Shown here: positions 1 to 9,066 of the stretch, one piece after another | How the letters are laid out: the number at the start of each line of letters is the position of its first letter | Position numbering within the stretch: position 1 is the first letter of the stretch | DNA from: Puia sp963703355 | Lineage (GTDB): Bacteria > Bacteroidota > Bacteroidia > Chitinophagales > Chitinophagaceae | Direction of reading: 5' to 3' | Length of the DNA: 64,000 nt | Assembly (NCBI GenBank): GCA_963703355.1 | Contig: OY969813.1 | Location: 3,410,001-3,474,000 of the forward strand | Made by a program: the position numbers and the translations under genes | Notes under the pieces: generated by a model | Database searches by the model: none | What the model was told of the DNA's origin: nothing | What the model saw: the letters and a program-made list of their open reading frames with translations, nothing else

Positions 1-1
1 G

Positions 2-1165
2 GGAAAACGATTTGCATTCATTCGCGGCGTCCCCAAGATGATGGGACCTCAGGCAACATTTGCCCAATATGGCGAGTGCCGGGCATGGGTAAGTGAACAT
101 ATGCCACATCTGGCAACAATTGTAGATGAAATAAGTTTTTTAAAGGCGGTAACCACAGATCAGTTTAATCATGCACCAGCACAACTCATGGTGCACACCG
201 GTTCTGCAAGACTGGGCCGACCCAGTTTAGGATCATGGGTAACCTACGGATTGGGTACCGAAAATCAAAACCTTCCTGGTTTTGTTGTGCTTACAAGCGG
301 TGGTAAAACTCCGGATGCGGGCAAAAGTGTGTGGGGAAGCGGGTTTCTTCCCAGTGTATATCAGGGCGTACAATGCAGAAGTGAAGGCAGTCCCGTACTA
401 TTTATGAATGATCCTGATGGAATGAACAGGGACTTGCGAAAAGCGTCCATCGACGCGATTGATGAAGTTAACAAACAGGAATACAGCGAGTATCAGGATC
501 CTGAAATATTATCAAGGATTTCCCAATACGAAATGGCATTTAATATGCAGATTTCAGCTCCCGAAGTAATGAATATAAATAACGAACCACAGTACATACA
601 CGAGATGTATGGTACCATTCCCGGAAAACCATGTTTTGCAAATAATGTACTGCTTGCAAGGAAACTGGTGGAAAAGGGTGTGCGATTCGTTCAATTGTTC
701 GACTGGGGTTGGGACAGTCACGGTTCAGATGCTAGTCTTGCTATAGATATAGGATTTATCAATAAATGCAGACAGGTAGATAAATCAATCACGGCGCTGA
801 TACTCGATCTGAAGCAACGCGGTTTACTTGAAGATACGCTGGTAATTTGGGGTGGAGAATTTGGCAGGACGCCGATGATGGAAAACAGGGAAGGAAAGAA
901 AATGCCCTTTAAAGGCAGAGATCATCATACGGAGGCGTTTACCATATGGATGGCAGGTGCCGGGATTAAAAAAGGTTTCTGTTATGGAGAAACGGATGAA
1001 ATTGGATATAGCACGATTAGTGGAAAAGTGGAACCATTCGATGTTCAGGCGACAATTCTTAACCAGCTGGGATTCGATCATGAAAAATTTACCTATCAGT
1101 TTCAGGGAAGGCCTTTCCGGTTAACAGACACGAGGGGGAAGGTTATTGAAGAAATACTTACTTAG
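2..1165 (+). CDS. DUF1501 domain-containing protein, 5' end outside the window
   Basis: The reading frame is already open at base 2 and gives about 387 residues before the stop, so the true start lies upstream. A Met at base 38 is internal to conserved sequence and is not a credible start. DUF1501 proteins belong to the alkaline phosphatase/sulfatase-like fold and are usually exported by Tat; the reaction is not established. Family hallmarks seen are FDWGWDSHG near the middle of the visible part and VIWGGEFGRTP about 100 residues before the end, followed by a His-rich RDHHTEAF segment. It is followed after 34 bases by a TIM-barrel gene and then a cytochrome gene on the same strand. In many Bacteroidota and Planctomycetota, DUF1501 genes sit next to DUF1553/cytochrome genes, so such a gene may lie just upstream. 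Confidence 0.88.
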   Translation, partial: GKRFAFIRGVPKMMGPQATFAQYGECRAWVSEHMPHLATIVDEISFLKAVTTDQFNHAPAQLMVHTGSARLGRPSLGSWVTYGLGTENQNLPGFVVLTSGGKTPDAGKSVWGSGFLPSVYQGVQCRSEGSPVLFMNDPDGMNRDLRKASIDAIDEVNKQEYSEYQDPEILSRISQYEMAFNMQISAPEVMNINNEPQYIHEMYGTIPGKPCFANNVLLARKLVEKGVRFVQLFDWGWDSHGSDASLAIDIGFINKCRQVDKSITALILDLKQRGLLEDTLVIWGGEFGRTPMMENREGKKMPFKGRDHHTEAFTIWMAGAGIKKGFCYGETDEIGYSTISGKVEPFDVQATILNQLGFDHEKFTYQFQGRPFRLTDTRGKVIEEILT

Positions 1166-1199
1166 ATCCCGGTTGAATAAATAGAAAAATTATAATGCA

Positions 1200-2129
1200 T
1201 TGAACAGAAGAAATTTCTTACAAAGTTCCGGCTCTGCCACAACGCTGATGTTACTCTCGTCGATGGAGGCATTGGCATCTTCCAATCTTCCAAATAAAAA
1301 TATGGACAATAATTTTAAGCTGAAGTTGTTAGCAACCAACTGGGGATTTCCAGGCACACTCGATGAATATTGCATCCAAGTTAAGAAGGATGGATACGAC
1401 GGCATTGAACTCTGGTGGCCACTGGAAAAAAAAGATCAGGATGAGTTGTTTGATTGTTTGAGAAGACATACACTGGAAGTTGGATTTTTATGCGGAGGCT
1501 CGGACAGTGATTACCAAAAACATTTCGATCAATTCACAACAATGGTTGATGCTGCTGCCCGGGAATCCATTCAGCGGCCTTTATATATCAACTGTCATAC
1601 CGGAAGGGATTATTTTTCTTTTGAGCAAGGCAAAAGATTTCTTAATCACACAATAGAATTATCCAGAGAAACGGGTATCAAAATCTGCAATGAAACGCAT
1701 CGTTCAAGACTATTATATTCCGCGCCTGTAGCCAGACAATATATGGAAAGCCTGTCCGAACTCCGGGTTACGTTTGACGTTTCACATTGGTGCAATGTTC
1801 ATGAAAGTCTGTTGGCAGATCAACCCGAAACACTTAACATGACTTTGCAGAGGGTCGATCATATTCATGCGCGAATCGGTCATCCTGAAGGTCCGCAGGT
1901 AAATGACCCGCGCGCCCCCGAATGGGATGCTGCTGTCAAGGCCCATTTCGCATGGTGGGATAAAATAGTAGAATTGAAAAAGCAAAAAGGGGAAGTACTT
2001 ACGATTTTGACAGAATTCGGACCTCCGGATTATATGCCCACGCTGCCTTACACGCGCCAGCCACTTGCAGATCAATGGGCCGTAAACGTGTATATGATGC
2101 ATTTAATCAAAAATCGGTATCAGGCTTAA
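1200..2129 (+). CDS. Exported sugar phosphate isomerase/epimerase-like TIM-barrel protein
   Basis: This 309-residue protein has the AP-endonuclease-2/xylose-isomerase-like barrel. The N-terminus carries NRRNFLQ and a hydrophobic stretch ending near ALASS, a plausible Tat signal, which suggests a periplasmic cofactor- or metal-bearing enzyme. Probable metal ligands are Glu in CNETH, Asp/His in FDVSHW, the His pair in HIHARIGH and Glu in LTEFG. The start is a TTG at 1200: the nearby ATG at 1195 is out of frame and stops after two codons. Ten bases separate it from the next gene, so co-transcription is likely. Substrate is unknown. Barrels of this type near DUF1080, ThuA or Gfo/Idh genes often belong to keto-sugar pathways, and such genes occur elsewhere in this window. 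Confidence 0.82.
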   Translation: MNRRNFLQSSGSATTLMLLSSMEALASSNLPNKNMDNNFKLKLLATNWGFPGTLDEYCIQVKKDGYDGIELWWPLEKKDQDELFDCLRRHTLEVGFLCGGSDSDYQKHFDQFTTMVDAAARESIQRPLYINCHTGRDYFSFEQGKRFLNHTIELSRETGIKICNETHRSRLLYSAPVARQYMESLSELRVTFDVSHWCNVHESLLADQPETLNMTLQRVDHIHARIGHPEGPQVNDPRAPEWDAAVKAHFAWWDKIVELKKQKGEVLTILTEFGPPDYMPTLPYTRQPLADQWAVNVYMMHLIKNRYQA

Positions 2130-2139
2130 AAGAAATTGC

Positions 2140-3558
2140 GTGCTGTTATCCATTTCGGAATTCATCGGTCATTTTCATCCTTTACTTGTGCATTTGCCAA
2201 TTGGTATATTACTCGTTGGCTTGTTGATTCTGTTCTTATTTCCGAAGGAAAAATATAGGGAAATTCAGGAAGCTGTTCACATCGTTTTTTTTTGTGGAAT
2301 GCTTGCTGCCATATTATCCTGCGTTACAGGGTACATACTCTCCAGAAACGACGATTACGATAAAACGACGGTGAACTGGCATCAATGGATGGGTATGACG
2401 GTAGCAGCGGTATCCATTGTGCTATATTTTAAAATAAGGAACCCGCGACTACCTATAAACAGAAATTTCCTTTCCGCGATATTATTATTGCTGATTTTTA
2501 TTACGGGTCATCTTGGCGGTTCATTAACACATGGTTCAGATTATCTGACAAAACCGCTCATTGATATCTTTCGAAAGGACAGTGTTTCGGATGAAATAAT
2601 TAAACCAATTTCCAATGTTCAGGAAGCTTATGTATATAGTGATATTGTAAAACCTATATTTCAATCCAAATGTTTCTCCTGTCATGGTGAAAAAAAACAA
2701 AAAGGAAAACTGCGAATGGATGATTCCCTTTTGCTAATGCAGGGTGGAAAAGATGGTAAGGTAATAGAACCAGGCAACGCAAATGGCAGCGCCATAATAA
2801 AGCGTTTACTACTTCCCGTAGATAATGAGGATCACATGCCTCCGAAAGAAAAACCGCAGCCATCGGAAAACCAGATCGTTTTGTTGGAATGGTGGATCAG
2901 CCAGGGGGCAGGTTTTGGGAAAAGAGTTAGAGAATATAACCGTTCTGCCAACATAAATAATATACTGATCACGCTGCAGCATACGGATCCGGTGGAGAAA
3001 AAATTGTTTGATCTACCGGAGGAGCCTGTTGAAAAGGCGGACAGGTCTGTTATAGAAAAGATGAAAAGCCGTGGATTGGTTGTACTACCGGTTTCTCAGA
3101 ATAGTAATTGGCTGGAGGTAAATTTTCTTACAGATACGATGATAGAAAAAGAAGATCTACAGGAAATGCTTACATTAAAAAAACAGTTGATAACGTTAAA
3201 ACTGGGCAATACGAACTTCAATGACTCCGATATGAATATTATTGCACAATTGCAGAACCTGAGATCTTTACATCTTGAACATACAAAGATTACTGACCGG
3301 GGATTGCGCGCAATTCGGGGGAATCAGTATCTCCGGTATTTGAATCTTGTTGGAACTCAGGTGACTCTGGAAGGCTTACTGCAATTAAAAGAATTGAAAT
3401 CGCTGCGATCATTATATCTGTTTCAAACGGGTATTGGCAAATCGGATTGGCTCGTATTACATAACAGTTTACCCAACACGTATATAGACACGGGGGGTTA
3501 TTACGTTCCTTTATTGCCAACGGATACGATGGTTGTAAAAGCCAAGAAAGAATACTAA
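2140..3558 (+). CDS. Membrane c-type cytochrome: DUF2231 plus haem domain plus leucine-rich repeats
   Basis: The 472-residue protein starts with a GTG. Residues about 10-130 form four membrane helices of the DUF2231 type, beginning FHPLLVHLPIG. A single haem c site CFSCH lies at 178-182, with MPP (about residue 234) as probable axial-ligand region; this resembles the planctomycete-type cytochrome c domain. The last third (about 335-440) has leucine-rich repeats such as LRSLHLEHTKITDRGLRAI. It probably passes electrons at the outer face of the inner membrane. It follows the TIM-barrel gene by 10 bases and so belongs to the DUF1501 group. The LRR tail may bind a partner; that is inference. Confidence 0.85.
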   Translation: MLLSISEFIGHFHPLLVHLPIGILLVGLLILFLFPKEKYREIQEAVHIVFFCGMLAAILSCVTGYILSRNDDYDKTTVNWHQWMGMTVAAVSIVLYFKIRNPRLPINRNFLSAILLLLIFITGHLGGSLTHGSDYLTKPLIDIFRKDSVSDEIIKPISNVQEAYVYSDIVKPIFQSKCFSCHGEKKQKGKLRMDDSLLLMQGGKDGKVIEPGNANGSAIIKRLLLPVDNEDHMPPKEKPQPSENQIVLLEWWISQGAGFGKRVREYNRSANINNILITLQHTDPVEKKLFDLPEEPVEKADRSVIEKMKSRGLVVLPVSQNSNWLEVNFLTDTMIEKEDLQEMLTLKKQLITLKLGNTNFNDSDMNIIAQLQNLRSLHLEHTKITDRGLRAIRGNQYLRYLNLVGTQVTLEGLLQLKELKSLRSLYLFQTGIGKSDWLVLHNSLPNTYIDTGGYYVPLLPTDTMVVKAKKEY

Positions 3559-3631
3559 GAGAATCCTTTCATGAATTCACAAAAAAACTATTAACTTTTA
3601 ATCCCTGTTTGAACCAGTTAAACGATTTGCT

Positions 3632-5260
3632 ATGTTATATGGCCAGATGATGCAATTTCCACTGTCGATTCAGTCGATCATCGAATATGGAAATAAAGTA
3701 TTTCCGTATAAGGAAATTGTGTCCAGGATGCCGGATGGAAGCTGGCACCGGTATACTTACTCTGCCATGTACGAAAGGACAAAAAGACTGGCTTCAGCTT
3801 TAGTAAAGATTTTGAATATTGAACCCGGAGACAGGGTAGCGACGTTCGCCTGGAATCATTATCAGCATTTGGAACTATATTATGCCATACCGGGAGTTGG
3901 AGCCGTATGTCATCCATTGAATATCCGCCTTTCATCGGATCAGATTGAGTTTATTGCCAATCATGCAGAAGACAAGGTGGTGTTTCTGGATGCCAGTCTG
4001 ATTCCAATCTTTGAACCCATTATTCCGAGATTAAAAACAATCGGGCATATCGTGCTTATGAATGCTCCGGCAGACCTTCAACACAGTTTGCCAAATGTTA
4101 TGGATTATGAAGAATTAATCAAACTGGGCACTGATGATTTTAGTTGGGCCACCGTTGATGAAAATCAGGCTTCGGGAATGTGTTATACGAGTGGAACAAC
4201 CGGTAATCCCAAAGGGGTTTTATATTCCCACAGGTCCACCTATCTGCACGCGCTTACTACAATCATTCCCAATATATCCAATATCAGTTCGAGGGACAGA
4301 TTTTTGTCGATCTGTCCCATGTTTCATGCAATGGCCTGGGGATCTCCATTCGCCAGTTTACTGGCTGGTTCGGATATCATAATGCCCTCCAGACATTTGC
4401 AGCCGGCGGCACTTATAGAAATAATTCAGAAAGAGAAAGTGACCGTTGCTAACGGTGTACCTACAATCTGGATGGGTATTTATGATGAATTAAAGCGTAA
4501 CCCGCCAAAAGAAAAACTGACTCTTAAGGAATATATGGTTGGCGGATCCGCTATCCCTGCCAGTTATATAAAGAAATTTGAAGTGGATTTCGGAATAAAT
4601 TGTTTTCATGCCTGGGGTATGACGGAGACTTCACCCGTTATGACTGCAACGAGGATCCAGCCTGTTCACGATGCATACAGTTATGATGAGCAGATTGCAA
4701 TTAAAGCGAAACAGGGTTTTGAAATTCCGGGTATTGAAATCCGGGTAATGCTTGAAGATGGCAGTATTGCACCAAGAGATGGCAAATCGGTTGGAGAATT
4801 CGAAGTACGCGGACACTGGGTTATTGACAGTTATTTTAAAATGAATATTGAACAATCTCATTCACCAGATGGATGGTTCAGGACAGGTGACGTGGGTACC
4901 ATTGATGAATTTGGATACATGGAACTAACGGATCGAACCAAAGACTTAATCAAAAGCGGTGGCGAGTGGATATCGAGTGTTGCGCTGGAAACATCCCTAA
5001 TGAGCCATCCACATGTAAAAGAAGCGGCCGTCATAGCAATACCAGATGAAAAATGGGTTGAGTGTCCTTTAGCGTGTATTGTGTATAAAGATGATCAAAC
5101 TGTATCTGCACAGGAATTTGATAATTTTTTGCTGAAACATTTTGCAAAATATCAACTTCCGAAAAAATATATTTCACTCAAAGATATACCCAAAACCGGC
5201 GTAGGTAAATTTGATAAAAAGAAGATCAGGATGTTGTATGCAGAGGGGAAGCTTCTTTAA
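3632..5260 (+). CDS. Fatty-acid--CoA ligase (AMP-binding, class I adenylate-forming)
   Basis: A complete 542-residue acyl-CoA synthetase. The P-loop-like motif YTSGTTGNPKG is at 185-195, the GWFRTGD motif is in the C-terminal third, the hinge region follows with KSGGEWIS, and the catalytic Lys is expected in PKTGVGKFDKKK near 530. It activates a carboxylic acid with ATP and CoA. Length and sequence style fit the medium/long-chain FadD or DmdB-like (methylthiopropionyl-CoA ligase) branch, and the exact substrate cannot be read. It stands alone on its strand. Its last 35 bases overlap the end of the convergent MFS gene, so the two 3' ends are antisense to each other. Confidence 0.9.
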   Translation: MLYGQMMQFPLSIQSIIEYGNKVFPYKEIVSRMPDGSWHRYTYSAMYERTKRLASALVKILNIEPGDRVATFAWNHYQHLELYYAIPGVGAVCHPLNIRLSSDQIEFIANHAEDKVVFLDASLIPIFEPIIPRLKTIGHIVLMNAPADLQHSLPNVMDYEELIKLGTDDFSWATVDENQASGMCYTSGTTGNPKGVLYSHRSTYLHALTTIIPNISNISSRDRFLSICPMFHAMAWGSPFASLLAGSDIIMPSRHLQPAALIEIIQKEKVTVANGVPTIWMGIYDELKRNPPKEKLTLKEYMVGGSAIPASYIKKFEVDFGINCFHAWGMTETSPVMTATRIQPVHDAYSYDEQIAIKAKQGFEIPGIEIRVMLEDGSIAPRDGKSVGEFEVRGHWVIDSYFKMNIEQSHSPDGWFRTGDVGTIDEFGYMELTDRTKDLIKSGGEWISSVALETSLMSHPHVKEAAVIAIPDEKWVECPLACIVYKDDQTVSAQEFDNFLLKHFAKYQLPKKYISLKDIPKTGVGKFDKKKIRMLYAEGKLL

Positions 5261-6494
5261 AAGCAAACAATGTTATAACTGCCGATAAAAAAACGGTAGT
5301 TGCCATTAAAATATAGGAAACGCCAAAACCTCCGGTTGAACCATTCAGATAGCCCACCAGATAAGAACCGGCAAACGAACCAAGTGCTCCAAAACTGTTA
5401 ATAAGCGCCAACGCACCACCTGCTACATTTGCCGGCAGCATCTCAACTATGGTAGCGAAAAACGGGCCGTACGGAACATACATGGACATCCCGGCTACGC
5501 ATAACATCGCATATGAAATCCAGAAATTTTCTGAGCCCATTAAAAAAGTTCCACAGAATGATACGGAAGCGAGCAACAGAAATGGCCATATAAAGGGTTT
5601 TCTTTTTAATGTCTTATCAGAAAAGTAAGAAGCAATAATCATGGCGATAACGGCCATCAAATAGGGAACGGCAGCCAGCCAGCCGGTTTTTATGATGCCT
5701 ATACCTGGTGCATTGTGTATGATAGAAGGGAGCCAGATAACAAAACCATACATTCCAAAACTCCACAAAGCGTACTGAATACAAAACAATACAACTGTCT
5801 TTGATTTGAAAGCGGTAATATAATTTTTTACTGGCTTTAAGAGTTGCTGTTCTTTTAATAATTCATTTTCAAGCTGTTTTTTTTCTGCATCTTTTAACCA
5901 GGAAGCGCTTTCCGGTTTATCCTGTATGGCTTTCCACCATATAAATGCCCAAACTACCGCTGGTAAACCTTCCCATATAAACATCCATCTCCAGCCCAAT
6001 GTATGGATAAGATAACCGGAGATGATGGACATCCAAAGCATGCAGGATGGATTGCCAAACATCAGCAGCGTATTCGCCCTTGATCGTTCTTTTTTTGAAA
6101 ACCACCTGCTTAACAATAGTAACAAAGAGGGCAACACGGCACTTTCAGCTACGCCGACAAGAAAGCGTACCACAATTAATATTTTAATATTATTAATCAT
6201 GCCCGTGGACGCTGCGAAAACTCCCCATAGGATCAACGACCAGAAAATTAATTTTTTTGCACTTTTCTTCTCGGCATACATCGTTCCTGGAATCTGGAAA
6301 AAGAAATATCCCAGAAAAAACATGGAGCCGAGTAAGGAAGACATGGCAGATGTAAGATGAAGATCGGCTGCCATACCAGCTGCTGCTCCAAATCCGAAAT
6401 TTGCGCGATCCAGATAGGCAAGACTGTATGTGACAAATACAACCGGTATAATCCGGTACCAGCGCGAGGTTGCTATTTTTTCTTTATTCTCCAT
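5226..6494 (-). CDS. MFS transporter, anion:cation symporter (ACS) family
   Basis: The 422-residue protein is rich in membrane helices, about twelve in two halves around a charged loop near 190-230. The N-terminal YLDRANFGFG is typical of the ACS branch of MFS carriers, which move sugar acids, tartrate, phthalate and similar anions with protons or sodium. WFSKKERSRAN matches the usual cytoplasmic loop of the family. The gene is convergent with the acyl-CoA ligase, with 35 bases of 3' overlap, and divergent from the dimethylargininase-like gene. No catabolic partner for a sugar acid is adjacent, so the substrate is open. Confidence 0.88.
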   Translation of the reverse strand: MENKEKIATSRWYRIIPVVFVTYSLAYLDRANFGFGAAAGMAADLHLTSAMSSLLGSMFFLGYFFFQIPGTMYAEKKSAKKLIFWSLILWGVFAASTGMINNIKILIVVRFLVGVAESAVLPSLLLLLSRWFSKKERSRANTLLMFGNPSCMLWMSIISGYLIHTLGWRWMFIWEGLPAVVWAFIWWKAIQDKPESASWLKDAEKKQLENELLKEQQLLKPVKNYITAFKSKTVVLFCIQYALWSFGMYGFVIWLPSIIHNAPGIGIIKTGWLAAVPYLMAVIAMIIASYFSDKTLKRKPFIWPFLLLASVSFCGTFLMGSENFWISYAMLCVAGMSMYVPYGPFFATIVEMLPANVAGGALALINSFGALGSFAGSYLVGYLNGSTGGFGVSYILMATTVFLSAVITLFAFKEASPLHTTS

Positions 6495-6537
6495 CGTATT
6501 ATCTGTGAATATATATACAATGTGCAGGAATCCCGTG

Positions 6538-6545
6538 TACTTTTG
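6538..6545 (+). promoter_or_regulatory. Candidate -7 element (TAnnTTTG) of the dimethylargininase-like gene
   Basis: TACTTTTG matches the Bacteroidetes primary sigma -7 consensus TAnnTTTG exactly and lies 53 bases before the ATG at 6599, in the divergent gap. I do not see a clear TTTG at the -33 spacing, so this is a weak call. Confidence 0.28.
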
Positions 6546-6598
6546 ACCCTGATGTCATACAAAAATTTTGTGTTAAACCCGATCATTACTACATTTCA

Positions 6599-7480
6599 AT
6601 GAACTATACTTCGCATTCCGAGACGGGAAAGATAAAGTCATTGTTTATCAAGAATGTTCATCAGGCTTTTGTAAGTAATGAACATATAGAAAAATATTGG
6701 AAAAGTCTGAATTACACTGGGAAACCCGATCTGACCAGAGCCATTGCAGAATATGAATATTTTCAATCTTTATTTAAAAACCAATCCGCGGAAATCATGT
6801 TCTTACCGGAAGATCCAACAGTAAATATGGATTCTATTTACTGCAGGGACGCTGCGATTGCCACCGACCAGGGCATGATTATCTGCAATATGGGTAAAGC
6901 GGAGCGTGTAAATGAGCCAGCAGCAGAAAAAAGGGCTTTTGAAAAAAATGGAATAAACATCCTGGGGGTTATCCATTCGCCTGGTACACTGGAAGGGGGA
7001 GACGTGGCGTGGTTGGACAAGCATACATTGGCTGTGGGTCTCACCTACCGGACTAATGAAGAAGGTATCAGGCAGCTGACCGAATTGTTACGACCAATGA
7101 AAGTAGAAGTGATAACCGTACCGCTACCGCATTACAAAGGACCTTCGGATGTTTTTCACTTAATGTCGATATTAAGTCCAGTTGACAAAGATCTTCTAAT
7201 AGTTTATTCGCCACTGATGCCGATTGGTTTTAGAAATTTTCTCCTTCGGCGTGGATATCAACTTGTCGAAGTGCCGGATGAAGAATTTGATTCAATGGGC
7301 TGCAATGTACTTGCACTTTCACCAAGAAATTGTTTGATGGTAGATGGAAATCCGCGGACGAAAGCAAAGCTGGAAAGTTATGGTTGCACCGTAACGGTAT
7401 TTAGCGGCGAAGAAATCAGCGTGAAAGGCGGAGGCGGTCCCACATGTCTGACCAGACCGCTGCAAAGGTACTGTGAATAG
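6599..7480 (+). CDS. Dimethylarginine dimethylaminohydrolase-like (amidinotransferase superfamily)
   Basis: The 293-residue protein has the pentein-fold catalytic set: YCRD at 81-84, EGGD at 132-135, His187 in FHLMS, and the nucleophile Cys283 in GGGGPTCLTRPL close to the end. Members hydrolyse methylated arginine to citrulline and an amine, or act on related guanidino compounds such as arginine or ornithine derivatives. Length and motif spacing fit DDAH better than arginine deiminase, which is about 400 residues. No signal peptide is seen, so it is cytoplasmic. An AraC regulator follows after 72 bases on the same strand and may control it. Exact substrate is inference. Confidence 0.85.
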   Translation: MNYTSHSETGKIKSLFIKNVHQAFVSNEHIEKYWKSLNYTGKPDLTRAIAEYEYFQSLFKNQSAEIMFLPEDPTVNMDSIYCRDAAIATDQGMIICNMGKAERVNEPAAEKRAFEKNGINILGVIHSPGTLEGGDVAWLDKHTLAVGLTYRTNEEGIRQLTELLRPMKVEVITVPLPHYKGPSDVFHLMSILSPVDKDLLIVYSPLMPIGFRNFLLRRGYQLVEVPDEEFDSMGCNVLALSPRNCLMVDGNPRTKAKLESYGCTVTVFSGEEISVKGGGGPTCLTRPLQRYCE

Positions 7481-7552
7481 CTGTTTGAATGTAGAACAGG
7501 TATTGCTCAATTTTAGAAAAAGGGCTAACTTAAAAAAGAAATTGCGGAGTGT

Positions 7553-8467
7553 ATGAATGATGATGAATATAGAATAAGCCAATTTAAAAAAGCGCTGAGG
7601 CAACATACGGAAAGCGGATATGTAGATCTTGATAAGTCATATTCTTTCAAATTTAATTTCCAAATTCACCGGTATGAAGATATTTTGCGCAATTCAAAAA
7701 TGGCGGCACCCCCGAATCGCTGGTCATTTCATCGCATATGTTTTTTAACCCAGGGGGAGGGTGATCTTATTTTGGGGATTTATAAATTCAAAGTCACAAA
7801 AAATACCTTTTTTGTCATACCGTCGCGGGTCATCTCTTCAAGTAAGAACTGGACGATGGATTCGAAGGGATATGTAGTTCTTTTTAATAATGAATTTTTC
7901 TTGCAAAATAATTTTTCTCATCAGTTGATTGCCAACAAAAGAATACTCACTTCCTCCATTCAGCCTAATATGAAACTCAGTGACGACGAGGCGCAGGAAG
8001 TTATTCGGATTTTTGAAAACCTGTTGGTAGAAAAGAAAAGGACTGAGAATATAAACAACGAACTGATAGCAATTAAGATTTTAGAATTGCTGAATCTGGG
8101 TGAACGGATGATCGACCAGTCTGCACAGGTGGATTCGAACCCGAATTATGCGGACGTTATCATGCGTTTCATCGACTTACTCGAATTACATTTCACAAAA
8201 GAACATTCTGTAAAATTCTATGCGGAACAACTGGCCATTCACCCCAATCATCTGAATGCACTTATAAAAAAGCAAACCGGAATTTCAGCAAAGGAGTCGA
8301 TTCAAAATAAACTACTGCTCGAAACCAAATATCTGCTGCACTCAACCAAACTACCCATAAAGCAAATCTCCAATCAAATGGGTTTTAGCGACCCCAATTA
8401 TTTCACCACTTTCTTCAAAAAGGCCGAAAATTTGTCGCCGGTTAATTATAGATCCTCTTTTGATTGA
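7553..8467 (+). CDS. AraC family transcriptional regulator
   Basis: A 304-residue regulator with an N-terminal cupin-like sensing part (about 30-130) and a C-terminal double helix-turn-helix (about 205-300). The AraC signature is seen in IKQISNQMGFSDPNYFTTFFKK, split here across the second helix-turn-helix, followed by LSPVNYR. The ligand is unknown. It is placed between the dimethylargininase-like gene and a response regulator, all on the plus strand. The short gap to the former makes it a candidate regulator of arginine-derivative use, by position only. Confidence 0.88.
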   Translation: MNDDEYRISQFKKALRQHTESGYVDLDKSYSFKFNFQIHRYEDILRNSKMAAPPNRWSFHRICFLTQGEGDLILGIYKFKVTKNTFFVIPSRVISSSKNWTMDSKGYVVLFNNEFFLQNNFSHQLIANKRILTSSIQPNMKLSDDEAQEVIRIFENLLVEKKRTENINNELIAIKILELLNLGERMIDQSAQVDSNPNYADVIMRFIDLLELHFTKEHSVKFYAEQLAIHPNHLNALIKKQTGISAKESIQNKLLLETKYLLHSTKLPIKQISNQMGFSDPNYFTTFFKKAENLSPVNYRSSFD

Positions 8468-8538
8468 AAATCAGAGAAGTTTACTTGATTAACAAAGTTT
8501 CTTTTTCCGGTTCTATACGACTTTTGCGCCTGTTGGGT

Positions 8539-8949
8539 ATGAGTCAGATTACAATACTATTTGTGGATGATCATCCTTTGATCAGGAAGGCGTGGGAGTT
8601 TTTGTTAAAACAGGATCCCCGATTTTTAGTGGTTGGAGGGTGCGAAAGCGGGGAAATTGCCGTGGAGTTGTCCGGTAAATTATGTCCGGACATTATTATT
8701 ATGGATATTCAATTGCGCGGAATGAGTGGTATTGAAGCTGCAAAGGTAATTGCGAAGACCTGCCCTGGCTCCAAGATAATCGGTTTATCCTATCATGCCT
8801 TACCTGAATACGCGCAACAAATGATTCAATACGGCGCTAAAGGCTATCTCACAAAAACATCCTCACCCGAGGAGATTTTTAGGGCAATTCTTGCTGTTCA
8901 TAAGGGAGGTACTTATATCTGCCAGGATATGACAGACAAACTTGTCTGA
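8539..8949 (+). CDS. Stand-alone response regulator receiver domain
   Basis: About 136 residues from the ATG at 8539. A TTG at 8464 would add 25 residues and overlap the AraC gene, but those residues come before the conserved MSQITILFVDDHP and look spurious. The receiver core is complete: acidic pair DD in VDDHP, phospho-acceptor Asp in IIMDIQ, Ser in GLSYH and Lys in YLTKTSS. Sequence is of the NarL/FixJ type, yet the protein stops at about the point where the linker to a LuxR helix-turn-helix would begin. No histidine kinase is adjacent. It may act by protein contact, or be a shortened NarL-type regulator. Confidence 0.82.
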   Translation: MSQITILFVDDHPLIRKAWEFLLKQDPRFLVVGGCESGEIAVELSGKLCPDIIIMDIQLRGMSGIEAAKVIAKTCPGSKIIGLSYHALPEYAQQMIQYGAKGYLTKTSSPEEIFRAILAVHKGGTYICQDMTDKLV

Positions 8950-9066
8950 TTTAATCAGAATATTACAGCTAATCAATTAATTTGGATAGTGTGAATGGCC
9001 GAAAGTGGTTTATTTAAGTTAAGATTGTGCGCCAATTAATTTTTCACTTGCCATTCAAATAACTGC

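Noticed and set aside
6022..6360. Plus-strand frame of 112 residues
   Set aside because: It is antisense to the ACS-type MFS carrier and has no recognisable motif.
8464..8538. N-terminal extension of the receiver protein from a TTG
   Set aside because: The residues precede the conserved receiver start and would overlap the AraC gene; the ATG at 8539 fits.
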